Part shown: positions 1-8,256 of the stretch, piece after piece | Layout of the letters: every line of letters starts with the position of its first letter | Numbering within the stretch: the stretch's first letter is position 1 | From: Candidatus Treponema faecavium | Lineage (GTDB): Bacteria > Spirochaetota > Spirochaetia > Treponematales > Treponemataceae | Length of the DNA stretch: 18,913 bases | Assembly (NCBI GenBank): GCA_019113455.1 | Contig: DXHG01000015.1 | Coordinates: 1 to 18,913, forward strand | Reading direction: 5' to 3' | Made by a program: the position numbers and the translations under genes | Notes under the pieces: generated by a model | Seen by the model: the letters and a program-made list of their open reading frames with translations, nothing else | Told to the model about the DNA's origin: nothing | Database searches by the model: none

Positions 1-35
1 TAAATTTTGCCATCGGCAAATTTTTATTTTTTAAA
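1..35. repeat. Edge of a TTTGCCG-type palindromic repeat array
   Basis: Positions 6-20 hold the palindrome tttgccatcggcaaa, identical to a unit at 10322-10336. Positions 14-35, running into an A/T-rich flank, are the exact reverse complement of 10129-10150, the left flank of the large array. The match stops at about 35. This looks like the terminus of a second, inverted copy of the same repeat element, with the rest lying left of the window. Confidence 0.7.
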
Positions 36-55
36 CGGCACATTGATATGCAGCC

Positions 56-90
56 GCTTATTCGCGCCGCAGCATACTGCGCGAATAAGC
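56..90. repeat. 12-bp inverted repeat upstream of the ter promoter
   Basis: The arms gcttattcgcgc (56-67) and gcgcgaataagc (79-90) are perfectly complementary, with an 11-nt loop. There is no T-run on either side, so a classical terminator is unlikely. It lies upstream of the -35 box of ter, so it could be an operator, or a residue of an upstream gene or repeat. Function unknown. Confidence 0.55.
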
Positions 91-109
91 AAAACCGTCC
101 GCGCGCCTG

Positions 110-138
110 TTGCAACACGCGCGGCAAATGCGTACAAT
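110..138 (+). promoter_or_regulatory. Probable sigma-70 promoter of ter
   Basis: A TTGCAA box (110-115) lies 17 bp from a TACAAT box (133-138). The predicted start site is near 145, giving an untranslated leader of about 78 nt before the ter start codon. Confidence 0.6.
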
Positions 139-173
139 ACAGTAATATTGACAGATACCCGTTTTATGTCAAA

Positions 174-201
174 ACCAGCAAAGCCGTCCGAGACGGCTGG
201 T
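174..201 (+). other. Hairpin in the ter 5' leader
   Basis: The leader can fold in two overlapping ways. One is agccgtc (182-188) with gacggct (192-198) around a CGA loop. The other is accagc (174-179) with gctggt (196-201) enclosing CGTC/GACG. The structure ends about 10 nt before the SD site at 211-216. Little T-run follows, so an attenuator is not evident. A role in mRNA stability or translation is possible. Confidence 0.45.
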
Positions 202-222
202 CTTTCAGATGGGAGGAATACA

Positions 223-1425
<1,203 letters not shown>

Positions 1426-1454
1426 CTGCCTGCCGCGGCGCGCTTGTCTCAGAG

Positions 1455-1489
1455 GCCGGTTCCTGTACTGGTACAGGGCCGGCTTTTTT
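1455..1489 (+). terminator. Rho-independent terminator of ter
   Basis: Long hairpin: GCCGG...CCTGTAC (1455-1468) pairs with GTACAGG.CCGGC (1471-1483), with one bulged T and one G-U pair, followed by TTTTTT (1484-1489). It ends only 3 nt before the stop of the convergent MATE gene. The opposite strand has no U-tract, so it serves ter only. Confidence 0.9.
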
Positions 1490-1492
1490 ATA

Positions 1493-2854
1493 TCACGCCG
1501 CCGCGCGTTCAAGTTCCCGCATGACTTTCTTCTCATGCCGGTAATAGGAAACGCACAGAAACACCGCCGCTCCCGTCCACGCCCCGGGCTCGGCAAGGAA
1601 AAGCCCCTGCGCGCCGAAAAACGATGGAAACACAAGTGCAATGCTCACGCGCATCACGAACTCAATGCAGCCTGATACAAACGGCGCAGCCGTGTTGCCC
1701 AGCCCCTGAAGCGCGCTGCGGTACGTGTGCAGCAGGTAGAGGATAAACAGGCATACGCTCATCGTTGCCAGATACTGCCACGCCGTTTGAATCACTGCGG
1801 CGGCAGACGCGTCTGACTCCGGCACAAACATCGACAGGAGCCGCTTACCGACAAGCAGCATCACAAGCGAAATACCTGCCGATACGGCAGCAGAAAGCAA
1901 TACTCCGCTTTTAAGTCCGCGCCTGATGCGCACTGCTTTGCATGCCCCATAATTCTGCGCCATATAGGTAGTCATCGCGTAGCCGAACGCGATAGCGGCG
2001 CACTCAAGCACGCCGTATATTTTATTCGTTGCAGTAAAGCCCGCAACAAGCACTACGCCGTATCGGTTTATTACGCGCTGCAGTATCATGCCGCCGACAG
2101 CGATAAGCACGCTCTGGAGCGCAAGCGGAACGCCTAAGCGGCACAATTCGCGGATACAGCCGGCATGTGGTTTCCAGCTGCCTGAATCAAGCCGTATGAA
2201 CGAAAGCGAGCGAAGCACGCGCAGGCAGTACAGAAACGAAATAAACTGCGCAATCAGCGTTGCGATTCCCGCGCCGACAATGCCCCACCCAAAGCCCATC
2301 ACAAACAGGATATCGAGCGCGATATTCACGCAGGCGGCTATGCCCATCGCGATCAGCGGGGATTTGCCGTCTCCAAACGAGCGCAGCACGGCCGCTGCCA
2401 TATTGTAGGCGGAAACAATCACGGTGCCCGCGCATATCGTGTACAGGTAGCTCAGCGCCCCGCCGAATATAGAGTCAGGCGTCTGCAGCAGAGAAAGCAG
2501 CGGACGTGCGGCAATGAGGCTCGCCGCCGTGAGCGCTGCAGCAATCGCTGCGCACAGCAATACGGCCATTGCAAGCACCTGCCTGAGCCCGCAGTAGTCT
2601 CCGGCGCCAAAGCGCTGAGACAGCAGTATGCCGAACCCCTGCGTGAGCGCCTGCACCGACCATAAAATCATCCATATAATCCAGTCGGTTGCGCCGAGCG
2701 CAGCGAGTGCCTCAACGCCGACGCCTTTTCCGACAATCACCGTGTCAACGATCATATACAACTGCTGACCGAGACTTCCGAGGATAAGCGGCAGTGCGAA
2801 CAAAAAAATAAGCCGCACCGGGCTGCCGTTTGTCATGTCTTTTACTCGAGTCAT
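1493..2854 (-). CDS. MATE family efflux transporter
   Basis: Multidrug/toxin extrusion carrier of the inner membrane, 453 residues with about twelve hydrophobic segments in two similar halves, the usual MATE size. The N-terminus has the typical MTNGSPVRLI..ALPLI opening and a QQLYMIVDTVIVGK segment in the first helix pair. It probably exports cationic drugs or metabolites with Na+ or H+ antiport; the substrate is unknown. The ATG at 2854 was chosen over one at 2899, which would overlap the start of divergent cls and lacks an SD. No SD precedes 2854 either. Instead a TATACT box ends exactly 7 nt upstream, which would make the mRNA leaderless. A further in-frame ATG at 2836 is a possible alternative. 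The gene converges on ter, with the ter terminator between them. Confidence 0.9.
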   Translation of the reverse strand: MTRVKDMTNGSPVRLIFLFALPLILGSLGQQLYMIVDTVIVGKGVGVEALAALGATDWIIWMILWSVQALTQGFGILLSQRFGAGDYCGLRQVLAMAVLLCAAIAAALTAASLIAARPLLSLLQTPDSIFGGALSYLYTICAGTVIVSAYNMAAAVLRSFGDGKSPLIAMGIAACVNIALDILFVMGFGWGIVGAGIATLIAQFISFLYCLRVLRSLSFIRLDSGSWKPHAGCIRELCRLGVPLALQSVLIAVGGMILQRVINRYGVVLVAGFTATNKIYGVLECAAIAFGYAMTTYMAQNYGACKAVRIRRGLKSGVLLSAAVSAGISLVMLLVGKRLLSMFVPESDASAAAVIQTAWQYLATMSVCLFILYLLHTYRSALQGLGNTAAPFVSGCIEFVMRVSIALVFPSFFGAQGLFLAEPGAWTGAAVFLCVSYYRHEKKVMRELERAAA

Positions 2855-2860
2855 GTTTTG

Positions 2861-2868
2861 AGTATAAT
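2861..2868. promoter_or_regulatory. Overlapping divergent -10 boxes for cls and the MATE gene
   Basis: TATAAT (2863-2868, plus) serves cls. TATACT (complement of 2861-2866, minus) serves the MATE gene. They share four base pairs. The -35 matches are poor on both sides; for cls, TTTTAC at 2840-2845 has 17-bp spacing. Two polymerases could not occupy both at once. Confidence 0.55.
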
Positions 2869-2897
2869 CTATTCTCTGCACAAGGAGAATACGGCGC

Positions 2898-4454
2898 ATG
2901 AAGCAAAAATGGATAAAGAAACTGATCAGGCAGCGGTTTGCCGCTATCCTGATTCTCGTGTTTCAAGTCGCGTTTTTTTTCTGGTTTGTCATATCAGGCA
3001 CCAGGTATTTTCCGTATCTGGCGGTGGTGCTGTTCGGCTTGAGCTTTCTTGTGCTGCTGCATATCGCAAGCAGCCGCATTAAAGGTGCGTTTAAGCTTGC
3101 GTGGACGTACCTGATCTGTGTTGTGCCGCTGTTCGGCGGGATCGTCTATCTTATCGCGACGTTTCAGTCTCCGGTAAGGCGGTTCAGAAAAACATCGATA
3201 CGTATAACAGACGCCGCGCGCACCCTCTATATGCTGCACGGCTCAAGCCGCGCACAGGCGGCAAAAGACTATCCGCACCGCGAAACGCAGATGCGCTACA
3301 TGGAGCAGCGGCTGGGCTTTCCTGTCTATACAGACACCGAGGCTGAGTACTATCCGTGGGGAATGCCGTTCTTTAAGGCACTGCTTGCCGAACTTGAAAC
3401 GGCAGAAAAATACATCTTTCTTGAATTCTTTATCGTGCAGGAAGGCGTGATGTGGAACAGTATTCTCGATATCCTCACGAAAAAGGCGGCGCAGGGCGTT
3501 GAAGTGCGCGTCATGTACGACGATATCGGCTGCTTTATGCTCCTGCCGTCAGACTACTGCGCGGAGCTTGCCCGCCGCGGCATACAGGCGCAGCTCTTTA
3601 ACCCGCTTAAAACCGCAGTTGCGGTAAACCTCAATAACCGCGATCACAGAAAGATTGTCTCCATAGACGGCAGGACGGCGTTTACCGGCGGCATCAATCT
3701 TGCAGACGAATATATTAACCTTATAGAAAAGCACGGCGTGTGGAAAGACGCAGGCGTCAAACTTACCGGAAGCGCGGCGTGGAGTCTGACGCTCCTGTTT
3801 TTAGAGATGTGGGAACTTGGAAAAAGCATGGCGGCAAAAACGCCTGCTGCTGTTTCGCGTGAACAATTTCTGCCGTTTTTTCCGCAGCAGGCTCAAGGCA
3901 AAAGCAAAAGCGGCTATGCAATTCCCTACGGCGACAGCCCGATGGATGACGAGAACACCGGCGAGCACGTGTATATGCAGCTTATTACCGTGGCGAAAAA
4001 CTATATATATATCACCACGCCGTATCTGATTCTTGACGACAGCGTTATCTCTGCGCTCATTCTCGCCGCAAAAAGCGGCGTGGATGTGCGCATTATCACA
4101 CCGCATATCGCGGACAAATGGTTTGTGCACGTTACGACACGGTCGTTTTACCGAGAGCTGATTGCAGGCGGCATAAAAATCTATGAGTTCACCGATGGCT
4201 TTATACACGCCAAGACACTCGTATCTGACGATGACGCAGCCGTTGTCGGCACGACTAACTTTGATTTCAGGAGCTTGTATCTGCATTTTGAATGCGGCGT
4301 TATTCTCTACGGCACGCCGGCTGCGGCCGCCGTTAAAAAGGATTTTTTAGACACGGTGCCGCAGTGTATTCAGATTACGGAACAGGCCTGCAGAGGAAAC
4401 GTTTTTATCCGTACGCTCCAGAGCGTGCTCCGCTTATTCGCGCCGCTCATGTAA
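2898..4454 (+). CDS. cls: Cardiolipin synthase (bacterial ClsA-type)
   Basis: Membrane phospholipase D-superfamily enzyme joining two phosphatidylglycerols into cardiolipin and glycerol. The 518 residues run as follows: a basic N-terminus, three hydrophobic segments at about 14-33, 37-56 and 68-88, then two catalytic HxKx4D motifs. The first is H250/K252/D257 followed by GG264-265 and the second is H437/K439/D444 followed by GTTNFD. Both motifs are intact. An AAGGAG SD (2882-2887) lies 10 nt before the ATG, and TATAAT at 2863-2868 is the likely -10. The two lysO genes follow after 21 bp in the same direction, so they may share its transcript. At about 518 residues it is slightly longer than E. 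coli ClsA because of the extra N-terminal membrane segment. Confidence 0.95.
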   Translation: MKQKWIKKLIRQRFAAILILVFQVAFFFWFVISGTRYFPYLAVVLFGLSFLVLLHIASSRIKGAFKLAWTYLICVVPLFGGIVYLIATFQSPVRRFRKTSIRITDAARTLYMLHGSSRAQAAKDYPHRETQMRYMEQRLGFPVYTDTEAEYYPWGMPFFKALLAELETAEKYIFLEFFIVQEGVMWNSILDILTKKAAQGVEVRVMYDDIGCFMLLPSDYCAELARRGIQAQLFNPLKTAVAVNLNNRDHRKIVSIDGRTAFTGGINLADEYINLIEKHGVWKDAGVKLTGSAAWSLTLLFLEMWELGKSMAAKTPAAVSREQFLPFFPQQAQGKSKSGYAIPYGDSPMDDENTGEHVYMQLITVAKNYIYITTPYLILDDSVISALILAAKSGVDVRIITPHIADKWFVHVTTRSFYRELIAGGIKIYEFTDGFIHAKTLVSDDDAAVVGTTNFDFRSLYLHFECGVILYGTPAAAAVKKDFLDTVPQCIQITEQACRGNVFIRTLQSVLRLFAPLM

Positions 4455-4475
4455 ATACAATAAGGAATAACAGAC

Positions 4476-4763
4476 ATGGATATTTTTATCAGCATGGGGG
4501 CGGGCATCATTGTCGGCCGCGCGCTCTTTAATCCGAAATATAAAGCGCTTAACGAAAAACTGCAGACGGTCTGCACAGTTCTGCTCATTTTTTCTATGGG
4601 AGTTATGCTCGGCAGACGCGATAACTTTCTGCAGGAGATAGCTGCTCTTGGCTGGAAAAGCCTCGTATTCTGCCTTGTGCCGTCGGCGTTTTCGGCGCTT
4701 TTGGTGTTTGCGCTTACGCGGCAGTTTATAGAAAAACGCTTTCACCGCACGGAGGACCGCTGA
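4476..4763 (+). CDS. lysO: LysO family transporter, N-terminal half (DUF340)
   Basis: This 95-residue protein corresponds to the first third of the single-chain E. coli lysine exporter LysO (YbjE, about 300 residues). It contains the IFSMGVMLGRR segment typical of the family, at about residues 38-48, and three short hydrophobic stretches. A TAAGGA element (4461-4466) acts as SD. Its TGA overlaps the ATG of the next gene by one base (TGATG), so translation is coupled and equal amounts of the two subunits are expected. Splitting of LysO into two adjacent genes is known in other anaerobes, so this is probably not a frameshift. Inferred role: inner-membrane export of lysine or a toxic analogue, together with the next gene. 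Confidence 0.85.
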   Translation: MDIFISMGAGIIVGRALFNPKYKALNEKLQTVCTVLLIFSMGVMLGRRDNFLQEIAALGWKSLVFCLVPSAFSALLVFALTRQFIEKRFHRTEDR

Positions 4764-5362
4764 TGGTTATTCTTGCGGTTGCAGCACTTGCCGCAGGCGT
4801 CATATACGGGCTTTCAGGAGTAAACTTGAGCGCTGTCTCGGCGCTTGCCTCGCACTCCGATTACATACTTATTGCGCTGATGTTTTTTGTCGGCATCAGC
4901 ATCGGGCTGCACCGCGGTATCGCGGCAAGCATACGCCGCTACCACGTCCGCATATTCCTTATCCCCGCGGGCATCATCGCCGCGTCTATCGCAGGCGGCG
5001 TCATATGCAGCGTTATTACCGGCTACTCAATCAGGGAAAGCATCGCCGTAACCTGCGGGCTCGGCTGGTACAGCCTGTCAGGCATCACGGTCGGCAATCT
5101 TGCAGGGCCGGAACTCGGCAGCGTTACGTTTTTAAGCAATCTTATGCGCGAGATATGCGCCTTTTTTTCCATACCGTGGATATCGCGGCACCTCAATTAC
5201 TACGCCTGTATCGGCCCTGCCGCCGCGACAAGCGAAGACACGACGCTGCCCATGCTTATCAGATATACAAACGAAGAAACCGTTGTGCTGTCGGTATTTA
5301 ACGGCATTATCTGTTCAGCCGCCGTTCCGGCGCTTATTTCATGCTGCTATGCGTTCTTTTAG
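4763..5362 (+). CDS. lysO: LysO family transporter, C-terminal half
   Basis: This 199-residue multi-pass membrane protein matches the C-terminal two thirds of LysO. Features include LMFFVGISIG at about 39-48, the glycine-rich GLGWYSLSGITVGN stretch near residue 100, and a conserved LSNLMREICAFF segment near 125-136. GGAGGA (4751-4756) is its SD, lying inside the upstream gene. Together the two chains total 294 residues, the size of one intact LysO. The stop codon overlaps the stop codon of convergent recR by four bases (5359-5362), with no terminator visible between them. Confidence 0.85.
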   Translation: MVILAVAALAAGVIYGLSGVNLSAVSALASHSDYILIALMFFVGISIGLHRGIAASIRRYHVRIFLIPAGIIAASIAGGVICSVITGYSIRESIAVTCGLGWYSLSGITVGNLAGPELGSVTFLSNLMREICAFFSIPWISRHLNYYACIGPAAATSEDTTLPMLIRYTNEETVVLSVFNGIICSAAVPALISCCYAFF

Positions 5363-5946
5363 AATTCCGTGCGTCCGCGGAAGCTGCGCGCAAGCGTGAG
5401 CCTGTCGGCATATTCCAAATCTCCGCCGACGGGCAGTCCTGAAGCAAGGCGCGTTACCTTTACTTCAACCGGCGAAAGCAGTTTTTGCAGATAGAGCGCG
5501 GTCGTATCGCCTTCAACGGTCGGGTTAGTCGCGATAATGACTTCCTGTATCCGGCTGTTCTTTATGCGCTCAAGCAGTTTGTCAAACGACAGCTGCGACG
5601 GGCCGATACCCTCAAGCGGGGCAATCACGCCGCCAAGCACGTGAAACAGACCTTTAAACTCGTGAGACGCCTCTATTGTATCCGCATCCTGCGGCTGTTC
5701 CACGACGCACAGTACACTGCGGTCTCTGAGCGGGTCAAGGCAGATATCGCAGAGCGCAGACTCGGTATACACCCCACATTCAGGACAGGGATGAACTTTA
5801 TCCTGCAGCACGGCAATCTGCTGTGAAAACCGCAGTATAAAATCCTTATCCGCACGCAGCAGATAATGCGCAATACGAGAGGCGCTTTTTTTGCCGATTC
5901 CGGGCAGACGCGCAAACGACTGCGTCAGTTCTTCAAGCGTGTTCAT
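5359..5946 (-). CDS. recR: Recombination mediator protein RecR
   Basis: RecR forms a ring on DNA and with RecO (and RecF) loads RecA at single-strand gaps. The 195 residues show the whole family order. A helix-hairpin-helix (LPGIGKKSASRIAHYLL) lies at 14-30, a C4 zinc finger at C54/C57/C66/C69, a Toprim domain from about 78 with E83, and the C-terminal GLPVGGDLEYADRLTLARSF Walker-B-like segment. Normal RecR length is about 200. It is last in the SLBB-dnaX-ebfC-recR run, 14 bp after ebfC. No good SD is visible, so coupling to ebfC translation is likely. The dnaX-ebfC-recR order is common in bacteria. Confidence 0.96.
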   Translation of the reverse strand: MNTLEELTQSFARLPGIGKKSASRIAHYLLRADKDFILRFSQQIAVLQDKVHPCPECGVYTESALCDICLDPLRDRSVLCVVEQPQDADTIEASHEFKGLFHVLGGVIAPLEGIGPSQLSFDKLLERIKNSRIQEVIIATNPTVEGDTTALYLQKLLSPVEVKVTRLASGLPVGGDLEYADRLTLARSFRGRTEF

Positions 5947-5960
5947 CGCATAGCGCGCGC

Positions 5961-6275
5961 TTACGCGTTAAAACCGGAGAACCCCGCAACCGCCGGACCG
6001 AGTTTGTCCCGCAGCGCTTCTTCTATGCGGGTGCGCGCATCATGCGCTGCCGCAACGATAAGATCCTGCAGCATCCTGATATCGCGCGGATCAACGGCGA
6101 TAGGGTCAAGCTCAACCGCAAGCACTTCAAACTGGCCGTTCATCGTTACTTTTACCAGCTCGCCGCCCGCACAGCCGGTTGCAGTTACTGAGCGCATCGA
6201 TTCCTGTAATTTTCCCATCTGGGATTTTATCGCGTCGGCGTTCTTTAGTATATCAAACGGATTAAAACTACTCAT
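5961..6275 (-). CDS. ebfC: Nucleoid-associated protein YbaB/EbfC
   Basis: Small dimeric DNA-binding protein. Its homologue in the spirochaete Borrelia (EbfC) binds DNA and compacts the nucleoid. The 104 residues are the normal length. Family marks are an N-terminal amphipathic helix (KSQMGKLQESM), the GGELVKVTMNGQFEVLAVELDP core, and the L-x-DLIVAAAHDA helix. The ATG at 6275 begins one base after the dnaX stop codon (6277-6279). A GGGGGA element overlapping the end of dnaX can act as SD. Confidence 0.94.
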   Translation of the reverse strand: MSSFNPFDILKNADAIKSQMGKLQESMRSVTATGCAGGELVKVTMNGQFEVLAVELDPIAVDPRDIRMLQDLIVAAAHDARTRIEEALRDKLGPAVAGFSGFNA

Positions 6276-6276
6276 T

Positions 6277-8253
6277 CTATCCCCCTATAACGGAGCCCTT
6301 AAAAAGACTGCACAGTATCTGTGCCTGCACCGGAAGATCGTTGTTCCCGGCAGGAGCGGCGGTGCCTCCCGTTTCCACGCCTGCTCCTGCCGCAGGCGCA
6401 TCAAGTTCTGCCTCAAACGCAATGTTTTTTCCCAGAAGATCAGAAAGGCAGCCGCCTATTTTTGCCGCTTCTTTTGCAAGCTGTGCACACGTAAACGCCG
6501 AATCAGCGCGCGCGCGTACCGTTTCACCTTCAAGTACCCACGATTTTGTCCGCGAAAGCAGCATCGCGGCTCCCGCTTCTCCCTGGTGCATGAGCTCTTT
6601 TACCGCAGCTTCCTGCAATTCAGAAACCGGAAGCGGGGCCTGTTCCCGCACCGCGGCTTCCTGCGGCTGCCGTGCAGGCGGTACTGAATCCGGCGCAGTA
6701 TGCAAGGTATCCTGCGCCGCATCCGGCCGCAGAACATCCGTATCCGGCGCGGCGGCAGACGCGGCGCGTTCAGTTACCGGTTCCCGGCAGCTGCGCTGAC
6801 TATCGGTATGGCCGCCGCCATCGCTTGCCTGCTGCGACACGAGCGAGCGCATCGCGGCAAACTGCGGCAGCACCGGAGCGGCACCGCTTTCGGCGCTTGA
6901 GCCAGCGTTTAAGCCTGCGCCCATGCCCGCACTTACCCCCGCCGGCATGGAAACAGACCGGGCTGCACCGGTTCCTTGTGTCGGCTCTGATTCAGTTTTT
7001 TTTTGTATGAATCCGCCTGCCGGAGTGCTGTGCACATCAGCGCCGTACCCCCGAGCGCTTTGCATCCGAACGCTGTCCGCCGGAGCGCCCTGTGCTGCAG
7101 CTCCCGCATCCCGCATAAGAAGCGCGCGCGCAGCGTCTACCGCGTCTTTTACTTCGCTTGCAGAAACATAACCGCTGAGCGAACAGAGTCTGAGCACGGC
7201 AAGCTCCGCCTCATAACGCGCATCAAGCGAATAGCGGATATCGCGGTACAGCGTTAAAAACAGCGACAGCGCGCGCTCAAGCTGCACCGGCTTCCACGCG
7301 GCAAGCACAGCCGGAGAAAAACGCTCCGCCGCCTGCCCCAAAAGCGATTCCCTGGTAATTCCTGAACTCACAAAAAGCAGCGAACGCAGGTACTCAGCGC
7401 TGTCAGACACAAATTGTTCTATAGAAACACCGTTATGCAGGATACGGTCAAGCGTCAATACGGCCTGAGATGCATTTCCTTCTGCGCACCGCTCATACAG
7501 CTCGTTCAGCATATCCGTACCGATAAGGCCGAGCGTGCCGCGTATTTTGTCATATGTGATATGCCCGTCAGAAAACGCCGCCGTCTGATCAAACAGCGTA
7601 TAGGCATCGCGAATGCTGCCCCGCGCTTCCCGCGCTATCCAGTAGAGCGCCTCTGCGTCTGCGGTGATGTGCAGTTCTTCTGCTGCGGCGGCAAGCAGTT
7701 CTTTTATCTGTTCAGCCGCAACAAGCCTGAAATGAAACTGCTGGCAGCGGCTCTTTATTGTCGCCGGCACCTTGTGCAGCTCGGTCGTCGCAAAAATAAA
7801 GACAACATACGGCGGCGGCTCTTCAATCGTTTTCAAAAGCGCGTTGAACGCGCTCATCGAAAGCATGTGCACTTCGTCAATGATATACACCTTATACCGG
7901 CACGAATTGGGCGGAAACAGCACTTCGTCTTTTATCTGGCGTATATCGTTTACGCTTGTGTTTGACGCGCCGTCTATTTCGATAACGTCAAGGCTTGAAC
8001 CAAGCGCTATCTCGCGGCACGCTGTACACTGCCCGCACGGCGACGCAGCAGGGCCTTTTTCGCAGTTCAGAGACTTTGCCAGAATACGGGCGGAAGACGT
8101 CTTGCCGCACCCGCGCGGACCGGCGAATAAATAGGCGTGCGCAATCTGTCCCGCCGTAATCGCATTCTGCAGCGTCGCCGCAACAAATTCCTGACCGGCA
8201 AGATCCTCAAAACGCTGCGGACGCCGCCGGTTTGCCGTTACTTCATACGCCAT
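6277..8253 (-). CDS. dnaX: DNA polymerase III subunits tau/gamma
   Basis: AAA+ clamp-loader ATPase; tau also links polymerase cores and the helicase. The 658 residues include Walker A GPRGCGKT (45-52), zinc ligands C64/C73/C76/C79, Walker B IIDEVHM (124-130), sensor-1 TT156-157 and the arginine-finger SRC (168-170). Domain III extends to about 375. Residues about 383-540 are a low-complexity Ala/Gly/Ser/Pro linker, and a tau-specific C-terminal domain ends the chain. At codons 417-420 the mRNA has nine A in a row. Gaining one A, or a -1 frameshift, gives an immediate UGA and a 420-residue gamma-like product. The gene starts 3 bp after the stop of the SLBB gene, without an SD. Normal tau is about 530-645 residues; the extra length here is in the linker. 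Confidence 0.96.
   Translation of the reverse strand: MAYEVTANRRRPQRFEDLAGQEFVAATLQNAITAGQIAHAYLFAGPRGCGKTSSARILAKSLNCEKGPAASPCGQCTACREIALGSSLDVIEIDGASNTSVNDIRQIKDEVLFPPNSCRYKVYIIDEVHMLSMSAFNALLKTIEEPPPYVVFIFATTELHKVPATIKSRCQQFHFRLVAAEQIKELLAAAAEELHITADAEALYWIAREARGSIRDAYTLFDQTAAFSDGHITYDKIRGTLGLIGTDMLNELYERCAEGNASQAVLTLDRILHNGVSIEQFVSDSAEYLRSLLFVSSGITRESLLGQAAERFSPAVLAAWKPVQLERALSLFLTLYRDIRYSLDARYEAELAVLRLCSLSGYVSASEVKDAVDAARALLMRDAGAAAQGAPADSVRMQSARGYGADVHSTPAGGFIQKKTESEPTQGTGAARSVSMPAGVSAGMGAGLNAGSSAESGAAPVLPQFAAMRSLVSQQASDGGGHTDSQRSCREPVTERAASAAAPDTDVLRPDAAQDTLHTAPDSVPPARQPQEAAVREQAPLPVSELQEAAVKELMHQGEAGAAMLLSRTKSWVLEGETVRARADSAFTCAQLAKEAAKIGGCLSDLLGKNIAFEAELDAPAAGAGVETGGTAAPAGNNDLPVQAQILCSLFKGSVIGG
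6996..7004 (-). promoter_or_regulatory. A9 slippery run in dnaX (gamma-producing candidate)
   Basis: On the coding strand: CAA AAA AAA ACT GAA. With ten A, or after a -1 shift on A AAA AAA, the reading becomes AAA AAA AAC TGA: Asn420 then stop. With eight A the frame runs 20 further codons to a TAA at 6935-6933. The run falls at the junction of the ATPase body and the tau-only region. An AGGCGG element lies 8 nt upstream. A GGAACCGG/CCGGT hairpin lies 20 nt downstream, which is far for a classical stimulator. Confidence 0.6.
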
Positions 8254-8256
8254 ATA

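Noticed and set aside
54..70. 17-bp word ccgcttattcgcgccgc shared with 4430-4446
   Set aside because: The second copy is the coding end of cls and flanks do not match; it may be a chance match in biased sequence, and no element boundary is visible.
7..222. N-terminal extension of 72 codons on the ter gene
   Set aside because: It covers the promoter, the leader hairpin and a palindromic repeat, has no family counterpart, and a strong SD precedes the ATG at 223.
4476..5362. Frameshifted lysO pseudogene
   Set aside because: Both parts have their own SD and start, overlap as TGATG, and add up to a complete protein; split LysO pairs are known in other anaerobes.
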